Positions 37,521-51,127 of a DNA stretch of 64,000 bases are shown here, piece by piece (the stretch's first letter is position 1; every line of letters starts with the position of its first letter). The DNA lies in contig JAQFVV010007241.1 of the NCBI GenBank assembly GCA_028023455.1, positions 60,121 through 124,120 on the forward strand. The letters run 5' to 3'. Below the pieces are notes generated by a model, which was given only the letters and a program-made list of their open reading frames with translations, was not told where the DNA came from and ran no database searches. Source of the DNA: Epiperipatus broadwayi (lineage: Eukaryota; Onychophora; Udeonychophora; Euonychophora; Peripatidae). The position numbers were made by a program, and so were the translations under genes.

Positions 37521-37836
37521 TGTTTTAAAGAGAAAATGTCAATTTATTAAATCACAAATATACTATTAAATATTTTTTGCTAAAATAATTATCATTAATT
37601 TTATTCTGTTACTTTAAAAATGTAAAATACTTTATTCTTAGTTCAATTTAATATTTTTTTAAAAGTCAAAGTGATTTTTTCCTTTCTGTCTTTTTCAAAA
37701 CAAAAGAATTTTTTGCATATTTTTCTGCTAATTAATTTCAATGCAATGAGTGGAGCAATTTTGTTTCAAGAGACCTTTGAACTTTGAAATGACCTTGGAT
37801 TATTGGAAGAACAGATGCTTGGTTAATACTCTAGGG

Positions 37837-39458
37837 CAGCATTTCCCAACCTTTTTTGGCTCACATACCACTTGGTAGTACATCACGCTAAACTGTACCA
37901 CTTCGTAAAAATGATTGTATTTTGTGAAATTTGTTATTGCGAATGTGTTATCTTATTTGCATTATAAATATTATAGGGTGACCATGTATGTATTCACATC
38001 TCATAATGAGACAAATTACATTGAAACATGCCTAAACATCATGCCAGATTATAAACTCACTGAAATTATAAACTCACTGTAACATATTTATATGTATGTG
38101 TTTGTTCAAAGTTTCATATTTTTTCCAAAATAATTTATTAAAGATTACATTATTACATTAAAGGTTATTTGGTACATATTTTGTTCAAAGTGTTTTCTCA
38201 TTCCTTCATTTGTTTTTCACGAATTTGAGACTGTTTTCTCTTTTTCGGAGCATCTTGCTATTGGTTGGGCCATGGAGAGGATAAATCAAGCATGTCTCAA
38301 GTCATGGTAAAAATAACCTCAGGCTATCTCTTGTTCTTATTTTCTTTATATTGTTCAGCATGAAGTTAATAGGATTAAAATTTTGATGATTAAAAACTAG
38401 CTTATATCTAGTAATCCATAATAGATGATCAAGAATTAATGAGAGTCAAATTTCTGGATATGATTCTTTTCTGATACATTCTTTCAAATTAAATAATTTA
38501 GATTGATTTGCCTTGATCCGACTCATTATTTATCTACTATTTTGTCATATTTTGTTTACTAATAAATGGTTTTAATAAAAACACAAAATTATAAAAAAGC
38601 AATTAATATATTTTCTTATCATAATCAAATATTTTTATAAAATAAATTTAATGAGATCTTTGTGCTTGTTTCGAACAACATAATTTTTTGAAATTTGGTT
38701 CAAAAGATGCGAGGTATACCCTTAAGTCTACAGCTGCGTTCAATCTGTTTCGATACTTATTTTTTAAAAAAATATATGAAGAAAAAGCTCTTCCTACTAA
38801 TTCCATACTAGTAAACAGTAATAATAATTTAAGAGCTTTCTCAGAAAGTTGTTCATATTCTTTAATGTTTAACCAAAAATTAATTAGATTGTGTCGTTTG
38901 AATTCTACTTGTAAAGTTCTGTCACATGATAATTCTATTAAATTTTCTTTATCCTTTATTGATAATGATGTAGCTTTTTCTACATTTTCTGCATAGAAGG
39001 GGTTTGAAATCCAATTATCATTTGTGTTTTCGGGTTTTGGAAAATATTCCATGAAAGACAATTTTAATCCTGTTAAATGTGCTATTAAATTTTCTCATAT
39101 ATCTTGAGACAGACTAACCTTATTTTCAAACAAAAAAATATGTAGAGTTTTGAATACTTCCAGTTGATTGTTTTCGATACTTATATATATATACTGTTTC
39201 CAAAAATCTAATTTCTTAATCATACTTTCAATTTTATCATTAACATTAAAGATCGTTATCGACTGTACATATTAACAACTTTACTGTATAATATTATTAA
39301 TTAAAATAATTTTTACGAATTATAGGAAAAAACGTTTCTATGATATTTTTATGATTTAATTTTTTTTGTGTCCGCCATTATTGATTATTTTTCGTGTACC
39401 ACCAACCAGCAACTCGTGTACCACCAGTGGTACGCATACCACAGGTTGGGAAACACTG
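37837..39458 (-). mobile_element. Buster-type hAT transposon, internally deleted, 1.62 kb
   Basis: Terminal inverted repeats: cagcatttcccaacctt at 37837 and its counterpart aggttgggaaacactg ending at 39458. Flanking 8-bp sites, ctctaggg (37829-37836) and gcctaggg (39459-39466), match at 6 of 8 positions and share the central TA, fitting the nnnTAnnn target preference known for Buster hATs. Inside is only the C-terminal part of a transposase on the minus strand, so most of the ORF has been lost. Confidence 0.85.
38648..39170 (-). pseudogene. hAT transposase C-terminus (ZBED5/SCAND3-like)
   Basis: Reading leftward from about 39170: NQLEVFKTLHIFLFENKVSL, a stop (TGA, near 39100), then ENLIAHLTGLKLSFMEYFPK. 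An uninterrupted frame then carries the hAT dimerisation domain: LQVEFKRHNLINFWLNIKEY, LSEKALKLLLLFTSMELVGR, AFSSYIFLKNKYRNRL, DLRVYLASFEPNFKKL, and the family-typical ending SKQAQRSH before the stop. FxxxKNKYRNRL and SKQAQxSH are strong signatures of the ZBED5/SCAND3 group. The catalytic core is absent. The short 138-codon frame from 39061 is a remnant, not a domesticated gene, as far as the sequence shows. Confidence 0.85.
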
Positions 39459-39466
39459 GCCTAGGG

Positions 39467-42400
39467 TATAAAGGAGAATTTTTTTTACAAAAGATTGACT
39501 TCATTTAACTTCACTTTCCTTCACTCTGCTTTCTGATTTCATCATTTTTCTCTCAATAAAAGTTTTTATAAGGTGATTCCTCCATGGTCCAAGGTCTGAA
39601 GTAAAAATATTATTTATTGTCTGGATGGAAAACAGCTTCGAAAATTTACTGGGAAAATAAGGAAGTGATATGGAAACCTAAACAACAGTAAAATAAGGGT
39701 ATATCACTTGCTTTTAACTAACTAGTTTAAATTCTAAAGTCATCATTTGAAATGTGTATGTGTGCCTATATTATAAACTCTTTAAGTTTAATTTCTAATA
39801 TTAAAGAAGTAATGGAAATGTGTGTTTATATTTCAAAACTATTTTACTTAAATCTTAATTTTAATATTAAAGAAGTAACTGGGATCTATGGACTCTATTA
39901 TTTTGGAAAATTTATGAACTCTTTCACTAAACACCTCAAGGACTTTTTATTAATAATTTTTGCTAACTATAAAAAAATGAAGTTTAAATGGAAAGGGTGC
40001 ATGGATAATTTATTTTGACCTGCTTTATTGTTATTATTGATAAATATTCACCTAACTATTTTATATCTAGAAATACAAAAAAAAAAGAATGACATATAAT
40101 TGATGAATTAATGACTTATCTCAAAATGTGTGGATAAATGAATGGGTAGAATATCAAGTAACTGAATGTCAATTTCTTTTATCTATTGTTCTCCTCGTTT
40201 GCAGTTGAATTTTCTTATTAAAATATGTTATCAACAAATTTACGTGAATTTGAGTGGATTTTATAAACTGATTAGTTATTTGCTTTGTGAATGGCTTTTA
40301 AAAACTCAGAACAAATGCTTGAACATATCTAATGACTTAAGTAATAAATTATTGTCATACGTATGCTGTAATAGATATTTATTACTAATGAAAATTTTCA
40401 TGTGTTATATTGCCAGCAGTTTCATTAGCTATTGCTAAAAACTTTGTAATGCTGCTAAATTGGATTCAAATTAACATTATTTATCTCCCTGCAGGAAATT
40501 GTTATATGTTTGTCCATATGCATGATATCCATAATCATCATCGTTTAGTACATGACTAAAATATGTCATTTACAGACTATAAATAAACTTTCATTTCATC
40601 CAAAAAGAAAAGAAAAAAGCTTTAATGATTATTATGATTTGTTAGCATTTAATAGAGAGAAAGATTTAAAGATTTGTCTTATGATTTTATTTTTATTATT
40701 ATTTTCTTTATGTTTCTCCTCAAGAACATCTCACCAAAAGTGTAATATGGAAAAATATTATACTGAGAAATTAGTATTATTTTAATATAGTTTTTATTGT
40801 GTGCTTGTATTTCTATATGTGTGTGTTAGCAATAGACATATGCATTTGCTGTTAAGGGGTGAATAGCTCATTTTTGAAAAGAACTCATCATGTAAAATTT
40901 ATTGTTTCTCTTTGCATTTTCAAGAAGTTATAAAATAATTATTTCTTAATAATTGTTTTACTCATAATTTAAAGGTTTATTGTATATCCCAAGCCAAACT
41001 TTTATTTCAATTTTGAGCTAATGCTAAATGCATTAAAGAATTATTTTGTCTTTGCTTGCTAGAAATTATTTTGTCTTGCTTATTTAATAATAATTACTAT
41101 ATTTCTAAGTTAAGATATTAGATTTGTTAGAAATGAGAGATTTATTCACTATTAGCTTTACAATTTATTAATTAATATCATTACAGTATTTCTTACCAAA
41201 AATGATTTGAAATTGTTTGTGCATTATTATGCTTATATATATATATATATATACGTGTCTGTTATTTAATCTAGCTATAATAATGTTTGAATTGGAAGTA
41301 GAAATAATTTAATTCCCATCGGTTTAAGACAATGAAAATGTGCCAAAAAAGTGGAAAAATTAGAGATTTATTTAAGTGTGAATTTATTATTTCTTTATTA
41401 TGCTTAGATTGAAATGTATTTAGTGGCTATGCAGAATGAAATTATTTATATTATACAGTATATTGTCAGGATAGAGATAAGCTCTCCCTTAATTTATTTG
41501 AGTATTGACATGAGTGGACTATATAGTATATTGTCTGGGATTGAGAAAGCTCTCCCTTGCTTGTTGAAGTATTTTTAGGAGTAGATTATGTCCTCCAGAT
41601 TTAGTAGTTGTATTTTATGAATTATAGTATGAGAAGGCAAGTAGTGTATTTCCCTTATTTTGATGATGGGACTATGTCCACACCAGTTTGTTTTAACTTT
41701 CAAAAGTTAGACTTGGGAGCTATTGTGATTAGAATTATAAAAGTCTTTTATATCTTATGTGCCCTATGGAATGTTTTCCATCATTTATTCATAGCCAAGT
41801 GTAAGATAATTTACTGATAAAAAAGGAAAATAAATGTAGAATTGATTTTTTTTCTCACAGAACAGCCGAAGCAGAATTAGTATTAAAGCTTGGTTTGCCA
41901 TTGCCATCATCCATATTATGATATTTATCCCAATTTCATAAGTAAACTGATCGGATTTAGTTATATTAATTATTTTATAACAGATAGCATAATTCAGACA
42001 CATGCATAAAATATTAATTAGAAGATATGGAGAAATCCATCATTAATGTGTAACTCTTTAATTATTGTTGCAAATCATTTTATATTATTTATTTAGATTT
42101 TATACCATCAACTCTCATAATGTTTCATCTTCATTTGAATGAACAATCAAGAGAAGGCAAAGTGTGGCTCATTAATACAATTATTCATTTAAATTGTAAA
42201 GTATAGTTTGACCTTTTCTTCTTATTCTTAGATTTAAATCCCTCTCATTTTATTTGATGTGCATTTGAAGTAAAATGCCAAGAGCTTTAGCTTCATTTTA
42301 TAATTTAGTGTCAGTATTTAATAGAGTTTTATTTCTCATGAACATATCAAATTGATTGATAGCTTGAGTGTGCTGAAAATAAAATACCAAAAATAGAATA

Positions 42401-43672
42401 AATTTATATTTAATTATCTTAGTGTAATATTATAATATTTCTGTGTCATATGTTTATCAGAACTGACTGATAGCTTGAGCAAATTTCGCAAGTAATATAT
42501 TAGGAAGTTTAGTTTGTGTTATTATTTTAGTACTAGCATTATAATATTTCTTTAATAAGTCTATCACAATGCACTGATATCTGTCATATGTTAAAATTAA
42601 ATATAGAAAGTTATCTTTATGTTATTTATTCTTATGTAGACCATTTAACCATTGACGTTAGAAACATACAAAACATGTATATGCATAAATCATAAAACCA
42701 AATGTTTATTTAAATTATCTTGTAAATAAATGTTTTATTTATTTAAAGTTGTGTTCAGAATTATTTGACATGCATTCGTATCCCATATTTCCACACATGT
42801 ACACACATTTATATATCTAATATGATATGATTGCACTATTCCATAATTTAATGATGAACATGTCCAGATCTGATGACGTTGTTTTTCTTGATCCAGAAAA
42901 TGTATGAAAAATTTGATTATTTAATGATTCTTTAAAAAAATTATCATTTAGTTATTATTTAGATGATAAATTGAAATCAAAATGCACCCTATTTCTTTCA
43001 TTATCTAACTATCATTATTTTGTTAGGATATTGCTTAATTTGTATCATTACTTTTATAATAGTAATTAGTAGTTGTTGGAAGGTATAGATTTAAAATTAA
43101 GCCATGCAATAAATTAATTCCCTGAGATATTCACTTATTATTTAGATTAGACATTAATTCAGTTACTTAGTTTAAATTATTGTACAATTAAAAGTTAAGT
43201 AATGTCATATTTTATTTTATATTTGACTCTAACATACTATGCAGTATAGTTGATCAGCATTACATTTTTATTTTATTAATTTATTTTTTCACACAGTAGA
43301 GGTATGCATGTGGATGATGGGATGAGATGAGGTATAGACTATAACTCGTCAATTTAAATGGTAGAATTTTACCAATTTTAATTCTTTGTTTATTTTAGAA
43401 CTTAATAGATGCTTTGTTCCTATTAATCATAATGTTTCCTCCCATGTCTAATATACATTTTACACCCTATAGGTCTCTGTAACCCCAACTGAGCTAAGCT
43501 AATGTAGAATGGCATTTCAGCCTCATTAATGATTTTAAAGTGAGATCAGATTAGTAGTTTATTCTATGATCAATAGAATTGGTGCCCCTGGGTATTTGTT
43601 GTTAGGAAAGGTAGGTAAGGTGTTGGGTTAGGGTTACAATATATATTTGAATTTAATTGGAATACAGACATT

Positions 43673-43673
<1 letters not shown>
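39467..43673. other. AT-rich intronic stretch, no gene recognised
   Basis: About 4.2 kb with short ORFs only. A degenerate tandem pair of about 66 bp units (tagtatattgtc...gctctccctt) lies at about 41456-41590, and a short TA run lies at about 41234-41252. No transposon protein or splice-flanked exon was identified. Confidence 0.5.

Positions 43674-43674
<1 letters not shown>

Positions 43675-43714
<40 letters not shown>
43675..43714. repeat. (TA)n microsatellite
   Basis: A TA run at the outer edge of the PLE palindrome. Confidence 0.95.
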
Positions 43715-43717
<3 letters not shown>

Positions 43718-43859
43718 AAATAAATAAAAATATCCGTTAATTAAAAATAATATTGTAATTATAATTGAAATAATATTTTTAAATGGTTTATAAACAATTC
43801 AAACAATCTTTAAATCCGCAGAAGTACTTTCGGTTTTTTTCAAACCTGCCTCAACTGCT

Positions 43860-44220
43860 ATTAAATTCAAAAACTAAAAGCGGAAGCAAACGTCATCAAT
43901 TCAAATTCCACGAATCTCGTATTTTAATGTTAGAAGCTTGTCGATTTATCAAATGTGTTTTATTCCTGTTTATAAAAATTGCCTCTTTAATTTTTCTTTT
44001 ACTATTTTCTCTCTCATGAAGAATTTTCACATTTTCAAAATTAAATTTAAATTTATGTTTACATGTTTTTTCATGATCAAAGAAAACTGAAGAAGATATT
44101 AAATCACCATTATTTTTATTTTTACACCTTATATAACAATTCGTGTTCCTTCAATCTTTTCTCAATGTTGCACCTAGATTCACCTATATATGATAGCATA
44201 CAATCACAAAAAAAATTTGA
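43860..44220 (-). pseudogene. PLE GIY-YIG fragment, left palindrome arm
   Basis: Minus-strand mirror of 44240-44566, starting YIGESRCNIEKRLKEHE. A frameshift falls in the poly-A/T stretch after NHSKRK-like codons (a deletion near 44000-44015) and another near 44130. It is non-functional. Confidence 0.8.
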
Positions 44221-44239
44221 TATATGACATATATCAAAT

Positions 44240-44566
44240 TTTTTGTGATTGTATGCTATCATATATAGGTGAATCTAGATGCAACATTGAGAAAAGATTG
44301 AAGGAACACGAATTGTTATATAAGCGTGTAAAAAATAAAAATAATGGTGATTTAATATCTTCTTCAGTTTTCTTTGATCATGAAAAAACATGTAAACATA
44401 AATTTAAATTTAATTTTGAAAATGTGAAAATTCTTCATGAAGAGAGAAACCATAGTAAAAGAAAATTAAAGAGGCAATTTTTATAAACAGGAATAAAACA
44501 CATTTGATAAATCGACAAGCTTCTAACATTAAAATACGAGATTCGTGGAATTTGAATTGATGACGT
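44240..44566 (+). pseudogene. PLE GIY-YIG fragment, right palindrome arm
   Basis: LSYIGESRCNIEKRLKEHEL is followed by YKRVKNKNNGDLISSSVFF and NFENVKILHEERNHSKRK. A one-base loss in the A-run then shifts the frame, and the original frame resumes as an IRDSWNLN-type tail near 44530-44560. YIGES is the GIY-YIG core; no RT is present. Confidence 0.85.
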
Positions 44567-44903
44567 TTGCTTCCGCTTTTAGTTTTTGAATTTAATAGCA
44601 GTTGAGGCAGGTTTGAAAAAAACCGAAAGTACTTCTGCGGATTTAAAGATTGTTTGAATTGTTTATAAACCGTTTAAAAATATTATTTCAATTATAATTA
44701 TATATATATATATATAACTTGATATAAATGACATTTAAATAGCTGTAACATCAATAAATGCACAGCTATATATGCATTTATTGGGGTATGGGTTTTGTTG
44801 ATATATTGCTTTCTTGGTGTTTTGATTATTTCTGTTTAAATCCTAGACTCCAGATATATAAAATATACTTGTATTTAAAATATTATATGTATATGTATTT
44901 CAG

Positions 44904-45287
44904 ATGTCAGATATGAAAGTACTATCAAAATTAATGAAATCGTTTTTGAACCAGAAGGATTTGATTATAATACTCCATTCTGTGTTTCTGTTTTGTACTC
45001 AATCCAAGATGACAAAGTATTTGATTGCCAACTTATAAAAGTAATTTCCTACTCTTCTCTACAGTTGATTTATCGCTTTTATAAGGACGATTATATTGAA
45101 AGAAAAAGTATAATTCTTTCATCATCCAATTCTAGTTTGCAACAAAAAATTGACTACAATAAAACTCAAGGAGAAAGGGTATGTTTTAAAGGAATACAAC
45201 CTGAAGATAATGAAACTCTTCTTCTCTGGAGTGTAAACACATTGAAAGATTATGAAGTTCGAAAGGAATTTTTTCTCATGCCTAATT
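44904..45287 (+). CDS. Internal exon encoding a divergent Ig-like extracellular domain
   Basis: This is a 384-nt exon (128 codons) between an acceptor (tatgtatttcag) and a perfect donor (gtaagt at 45288), phase 1 on both sides. Cysteines fall at residues 27, 42 and 94; the 27-94 spacing (67) equals that of the Ig exon at 2193-2531, and Cys42 sits near where that exon has Trp. Three N-glycosylation sequons (NSS, NKT, NET) lie in the second half, indicating an extracellular domain. It starts DVRYESTIKINEIVFEPEG and ends KEFFLMPN. There is no close match I can name. An Ig-like fold is inferred from phase, cysteine spacing and the neighbouring exon. Another acceptor, ag at 44909-44910, is possible but gives a different phase. 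Confidence 0.75.
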
Positions 45288-47646
45288 GTAAGTGTGATTC
45301 TTTTTGCTTTACTTATTACTATTAAATTATATATATATATATATAATACACTATTAAATTATATATATATATATATAATACAATACCCGTTATAATATAT
45401 ATATATATAAGAATAAATACAATTTACCGTTAATTTTTGCTTTTTCTTATATATATAATATTTTATTTTATTTAGTAAGGGCAGAGATCATATGTAATTA
45501 AATTGAAAGGATTTTCACCTTTAACATACATGCTATACTGATCTTATAATAGCTTAACGATGTCATGTTGTAACACCCATGCCCAAACATCAAGATAGAC
45601 ACTTTGAAAAGATAAGTTATTATAAGATCAGTATATACCTCAATCATGCCTAATTATATTACAATTTGATTTGATTTTGCTTTATTTGTTACCATTAAAT
45701 TATATATATAATGTTTCCAAGAATTAATCATACTGTGTGTTAATTTAAATCTTTTCAATTGATATTTTTTCAAGTAGTTATTGAACAAACATTAAAAAAA
45801 CTTCTGCAGTTTTTTTCATTTGATGGTGAACTTAATTTTTTTTAACTACTTCTAGCGGAAATATAAAACAATTGATCTCCAATAGCTCAATTTCTCAATG
45901 TTTAAAATATGTAGTTCCCCTTCCCCTGTAGTTTTATTGGACACTCTCATAATTTTTAAATTACATTTTTTTATTCTTGCTAGCATTTTAGAATTATCAA
46001 AATAAGGAATATGGTTAATATCTTTAAAAAATGCAATGGAAAAGCCAATGTAATTGATTTTTGATACAAAACATTCTATGCTCATAATACTGGCTTTAAA
46101 AGATCTGTTCAATTTACCTATATAGCATTCTGGTCATATAAAATAGCTTTCAAACAAAATGCATTATAGAATTTTTAGATATTTAACCCTACCTTATGTT
46201 AATAACATTAACATACTAGATAGATGAGAAAAATATGATTATTACATAATGTCAGAGTCTGTACTAATTCTGAAAATATCTAATGGTTTAAATATGTGTT
46301 ACTAAACTCAACACATTTCTTTATTATGGAGACCCAATATTATTTTATCTCCATTATCAGAGCTGGAGGAAAGATTGTCATCAACTTTATAAACAATATT
46401 TGTCGTCCCCCCCATCCCTACCCCCCCCCCCAAAATTCTATATGATTTTATATACATTTTAATGTTTTCTTAAAGATAACAATGAAAAAAATTACCACTA
46501 CATAATTAGCTTAATGGCTGATTATTATTACAGTTTAAAAAAAAACTAGCGCTATATAAAATAAATATCTTATTTGCATTTATTATACTACCAAATTATA
46601 GCATAATAAAAAGTATTTAGAATATTTTTTTTAAAGTTTATGATATAAATAAAATTATAAAAACCTTTGTTAATATAAATGTAAAAAACTTCGAGCCTAT
46701 ACCAATGCATAAAATAAAACAAAAAAAAATATTACCTAGTTGTATGTTACTTTATGCATTTTTGGTATCAACACTATAATCATGCTATTCTTACTAAATT
46801 CCAGTGACTGCTATATAACAACTGTTAATAATACTCAAAAGGCCTTAACTTACTGTAAGGGAAGCAAATTTGTTTCTCACACCAACCTTTATCTACCTGT
46901 AATAATAGGTAATGTATAGTCACAATATATCCCTAGCCAAATGGATGTAAGTTTACTAAGCTGCTATTCATCAAATCAAAATACATAAATAAATATATAT
47001 ATATGCATAGGTATATAAACACAAAGTATCAAGATTGCATTAGGTAACTAATTATTAAGTCGAGCGTTAATCTAGCTAACATATGTATTAAAACATAACT
47101 AAATTATTGAAGTAAGAAATGTTGAATGCTTGGAAAAATTTATATAAACAGATATGTATAACAATGATTGTTTATGTTTCATATTTTTATACATCACAAA
47201 ACAGGAGTAAACAATGACGCAAATTATACTGAACTAACTATGACAACAATCGAAAGTCGAATATTCTGCTAGGCAATCTAGGATGGGAATAAAACGATGG
47301 CATGTAACGACATTTCTTGAATCGATTATTGCAATATAAGTACGGACAACAATAGGTATTAATAGCACGTGAAAAGGTGTAAGTTTACACATGACAAGAG
47401 ACAAAAACAATGGAGGCTATAAAAAGAAAAGGCAATTCTAACCCGCATTCTTCGAAACTATACGTTTGCCAAGGAAAACCAACTCCGTAAAAAAAAAAAC
47501 AATAATTTCAAGCAATGTACAAGATGGACATTTTTGTCTGAACGCGTATGTAGTACTTATATGAAATGAATTTTTTTTATATATAGAAGAGCATAAAATT
47601 TGTTTCTGTATTGATAAAAATAATAAATGAGTATTTCGAACAATTG
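45288..47646. other. Intron sequence, short repeats only
   Basis: Two near-identical TA-containing units (ctattaaattatatata...aatac) are in tandem at about 45316-45382. A small inverted repeat (atactgatcttataatagctta and its complement) lies at about 45535-45640. A C-rich patch lies at about 46405-46432. No exon was recognised. Confidence 0.5.
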
Positions 47647-47757
<111 letters not shown>

Positions 47758-49231
47758 AGGAATGGCAAATTTATGAAACAAATTTTGAATGATAAATTTG
47801 AAGTGAAATATAGAATAAAGTTCACACCTGGAAAATAAGTTAATATATATATATATGCACGGATAATTTAAGAATCATACTTTAGTACACAGAAAATTTT
47901 TTCAAATCTTTCTATAACTGAAAATTTTATATACTATTGTGCTATTACAATGTTGTCATGGTGAACGAATTAATGTCACTGGTGGAATCATTAACCTTAT
48001 AATCATGCTAAACTAAGAACCATTGTCTAGAATTAAAGTGCCTAATAGACTTTTTTCGCATAAGGTGGAACGTCTGCGTGTTTGTTCATTAATGGGGTTA
48101 TTGTTGTTAGCAATATACCACAGCCGTTTTATTTTCCTTTTTCCAGTTTATTTTATTCTATGTAGACTTATTTTCGATCTTTTGCAATTAAAACGGTGTC
48201 CTTGCAAATTTTCGTAGTTTAATAATTCAGACTCTCCACTGAATTTACTTAGTTCTTTTGTATTAAATACTTAGGCGCACTATTCTACTTGTTATATTGG
48301 TTCAGTATTCATTGTAATATGCATGGATATTGCTTTGACCAGTTAATACAATTTTCAATAGTTCTGCTTTATCAGATTTGTCTTAGAATTATTGATAATC
48401 TACTTAAATTAATTGATCTTCTACAGATAAAATCGATAAAGCAAAAGTCAGTGGAAATATTCATTCTGAATGCTGAACCAATGTAACAACTACAGTATGA
48501 CATCATAAATATTTATACAAGAAAGCCAAGACAAAATATAAATCACAAAAAAGAGCAAGAACACTGTTTTGATCTCTAAGAGGACAAACCAATCTGTGTA
48601 AAGCAAAAGAACTGGTAAATAAAAATAAATAAATAATTGTGTTATATTGCTTAAGACAATAATGTGATTAACAATAGATCAAACAGGGTGTAATTTTTTC
48701 ATTATTAAAATATGTGCGCTTTGCTTTTAAATAAGAGTGAAGATGGAGTTAAACCACTAAACATCACATGATCACCATCTCTATACTAGCACATAATTGG
48801 TGTAAACAAAAGCAAAACTCTCCATACAGTAGTGCCACCCTGTGCCAAACAGAGTAAAAATAAAGATGGAGTTGTTGGAAATATGTAAGTTTTCATATTT
48901 TTTTCCTCAAGCAGACAATTACATTCGTCTTTAATAGTAAATACTGATCAATCATTGAGTGTTCAGAAGTATTTAGATTAAACAAAATCATAAAATCTCA
49001 GAAGCTTTATTTCCAAGTGACTACTTCATTAATTCACTGAGTAATATCTTTACTTTGACTAGTTCTTACTATCATGGACAGATTCTGTGTGAGTATTTGT
49101 TCTGCATTGGTAATATGTATCTGTTTTTACTTTTCGTTTTTATAAAAAACATTATTTTAAACTATATAAATGAAGCATCACAAAAATAATATTTGCATAT
49201 GCATATAATAACATAAAAAGCACAGATGTTC

Positions 49232-49237
<6 letters not shown>
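47758..49237. other. No recognised feature
   Basis: AT-rich intronic sequence. Short ORFs at 48023-48217 and 48289-48486 have no recognisable domain. Confidence 0.5.

Positions 49238-49321
<84 letters not shown>
49238..49321. repeat. (TA)n microsatellite
   Basis: A pure TA run of about 84 bp. Confidence 0.97.
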
Positions 49322-49323
<2 letters not shown>

Positions 49324-49687
49324 TGAATTAATTTGATTTATTATAGCCCCAATGCTGACAAAGTGGTTTTGTTACATTCCATCTACAATTGATAACTCAT
49401 ACCACTCCTAAGATATGTAATTATCAGTTAAATTTGTATTTTACAAGCATTATTTACATTGAATATTTTTTTTAATGTAGCCAGAAAATGAAATAATTGT
49501 TCATTAGGATTCCCTTAACAGCTTTTTATAATCGATGATTTTAATGGAATAAATGTACTATTTATTATTGTTGCCATTACTTAAATAGGATTTATTATAT
49601 TTCTTTTACACATTTTTATATCCTAATGCAACACTCCCAAAATTTAAAGCAAATCATATATCACATGGCTTGTTATAAGCTTGTATT

Positions 49688-50492
49688 ACAGATATGTAAT
49701 ATAGGGAGCATACCAATAGTTCTAGCAAACTTTTATTGATCAGTGCCACAGGAGAAAGGATTCAAAATCTCTATCTAGAATTATCCCTACCCTCAGACCA
49801 GTTTCAAGCTCTTGTTTCCCCTCAGTGAACTGCTAGAACATTCAGACTCTAGATCTAAAATGTCAATTCAAAGCCAGCACTTATCTAATGTGTAACTATT
49901 AAGTAGAAAATCGGAAATTTTCACACATAAATATATTTAAATCCAACTATATAACTTAAATAGTATACCTGTCTGGGGAAAGGGATAATTCAAGATATAG
50001 ATTATGAATGCTTTCTTTTGTGGCACTTATCAATAAAAGCTTGTTAGAGCTGTTAGCATGCCCTCTATATTACATATATTAATGCAAGCTGAACACAAAT
50101 CACTTGATGTATGACTTGTTTTACTGATTTTATAATTTTGCCCTTGAGGCTTTGGTGATGTTATTTTGCTGAAACTATTAATATATAATGACACTGAAGT
50201 TCTTTCTGATCCATATAGCTATTTAAGTCAGATAGCTGAATTTAAAGACACTTATTTATCTGAAAAGTTCAGATTTTCTACTTAATAGTAACAGATTATA
50301 TAAGTACTGGCTTTGAGTTGGTATTTTAGATCTAGTGTCTAAATATCTTAGCATCTTATTGAAGTGAGCCAAAAGTTCAAAACTGATCTGAGGATAGGAA
50401 TAATTCTAGATAGAGATTTTGAATGCCTTCTCTTGTGGCACTTATCAGTACAAGCTTGTTAGAGCTATTGGTATGTTTCCTATTTATATATA
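49688..50492. repeat. Foldback element with an extra partial copy
   Basis: The left arm (about 49688-49960) is the inverted complement of the right arm (about 50200-50492). Examples are agggagcataccaatagttc against gagctattggtatgtttcct, and agccagcacttatctaatgt against the region ending tactggctttgagttgg. A third partial copy, about 49975-50095 (aagcttgttagagctgttag), lies in the right-arm orientation between them. The aagcttgttagagct core also occurs in the small element at 1873-2050. No coding capacity was seen. Confidence 0.7.
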
Positions 50493-51127
50493 TTCTAAGT
50501 TAATAGCACTGAGTTAACTTTTGAAGACTTCTCTCCAGAATCACAGTGCAAATTAATTTAAGTAACAATATAAGGAGAAGACTAACTATATTGTTTATAG
50601 ATTATGCAAATTATTGCAAATGTTTCACTTTTGACAAAGGAATACAAGACCCCCTCTTGTTGATTGAATTCAGGTCTCTTACAGAAACTAATTTCTCCTT
50701 GAAATTTCTCTTATGATCATCTCTCTCTATGTAGATGGTCTTAATAAGAGAAGGGGAAAGTATCTGTTTTGTAACAAGCTAATGTTCCAGGAAAATTGAC
50801 TTTTATCACATCTTGTTTGGTTTTCTTATAAAAATGTGAATATTGGGTGATTTCCTTAGATCTATTAAATCACGACTCTCTGTAATATACAGCTTTATGA
50901 AAATTCAAGGAGGCAGGAGTTATTACAAAAGACCAAATGCAATCAGCAAGGAGTATTGCATCCCTTTGTCAAACAAATGAAATATCTGACTTTTTCAATT
51001 TATATTTCTCATTGCACTAATTGATGGTTGCCTGTTTAGGTGTTTACTGGTTGGTTTCTAATTATATATATATATATATATATTGCACTGGTCAAAACAT
51101 GTTTATCCACCTAACACGAGCTGGAAC

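Larger units (their letters stand above)
43755..44700. mobile_element. Head-to-head PLE palindrome (two 5'-truncated copies)
   Basis: Two arms of about 470 bp, 43755-44226 and 44228-44700, are reverse complements with only a few small indels and pivot on a single base near 44227 (atttgatatatg-a-catatatcaaat). Each arm is the GIY-YIG end and 3' UTR of the same PLE family found at 20 and 27 kb. A nearly loopless palindrome of this size would be hard to keep through replication, so it is either young or sheltered. Confidence 0.9.

Noticed and set aside
48866-48884. Possible first exon: atggagttgttggaaatat followed by gtaagt (phase 1)
   Set aside because: Nineteen nucleotides with no signal peptide, and it lies downstream of two putative internal exons. 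Chance match is likely.
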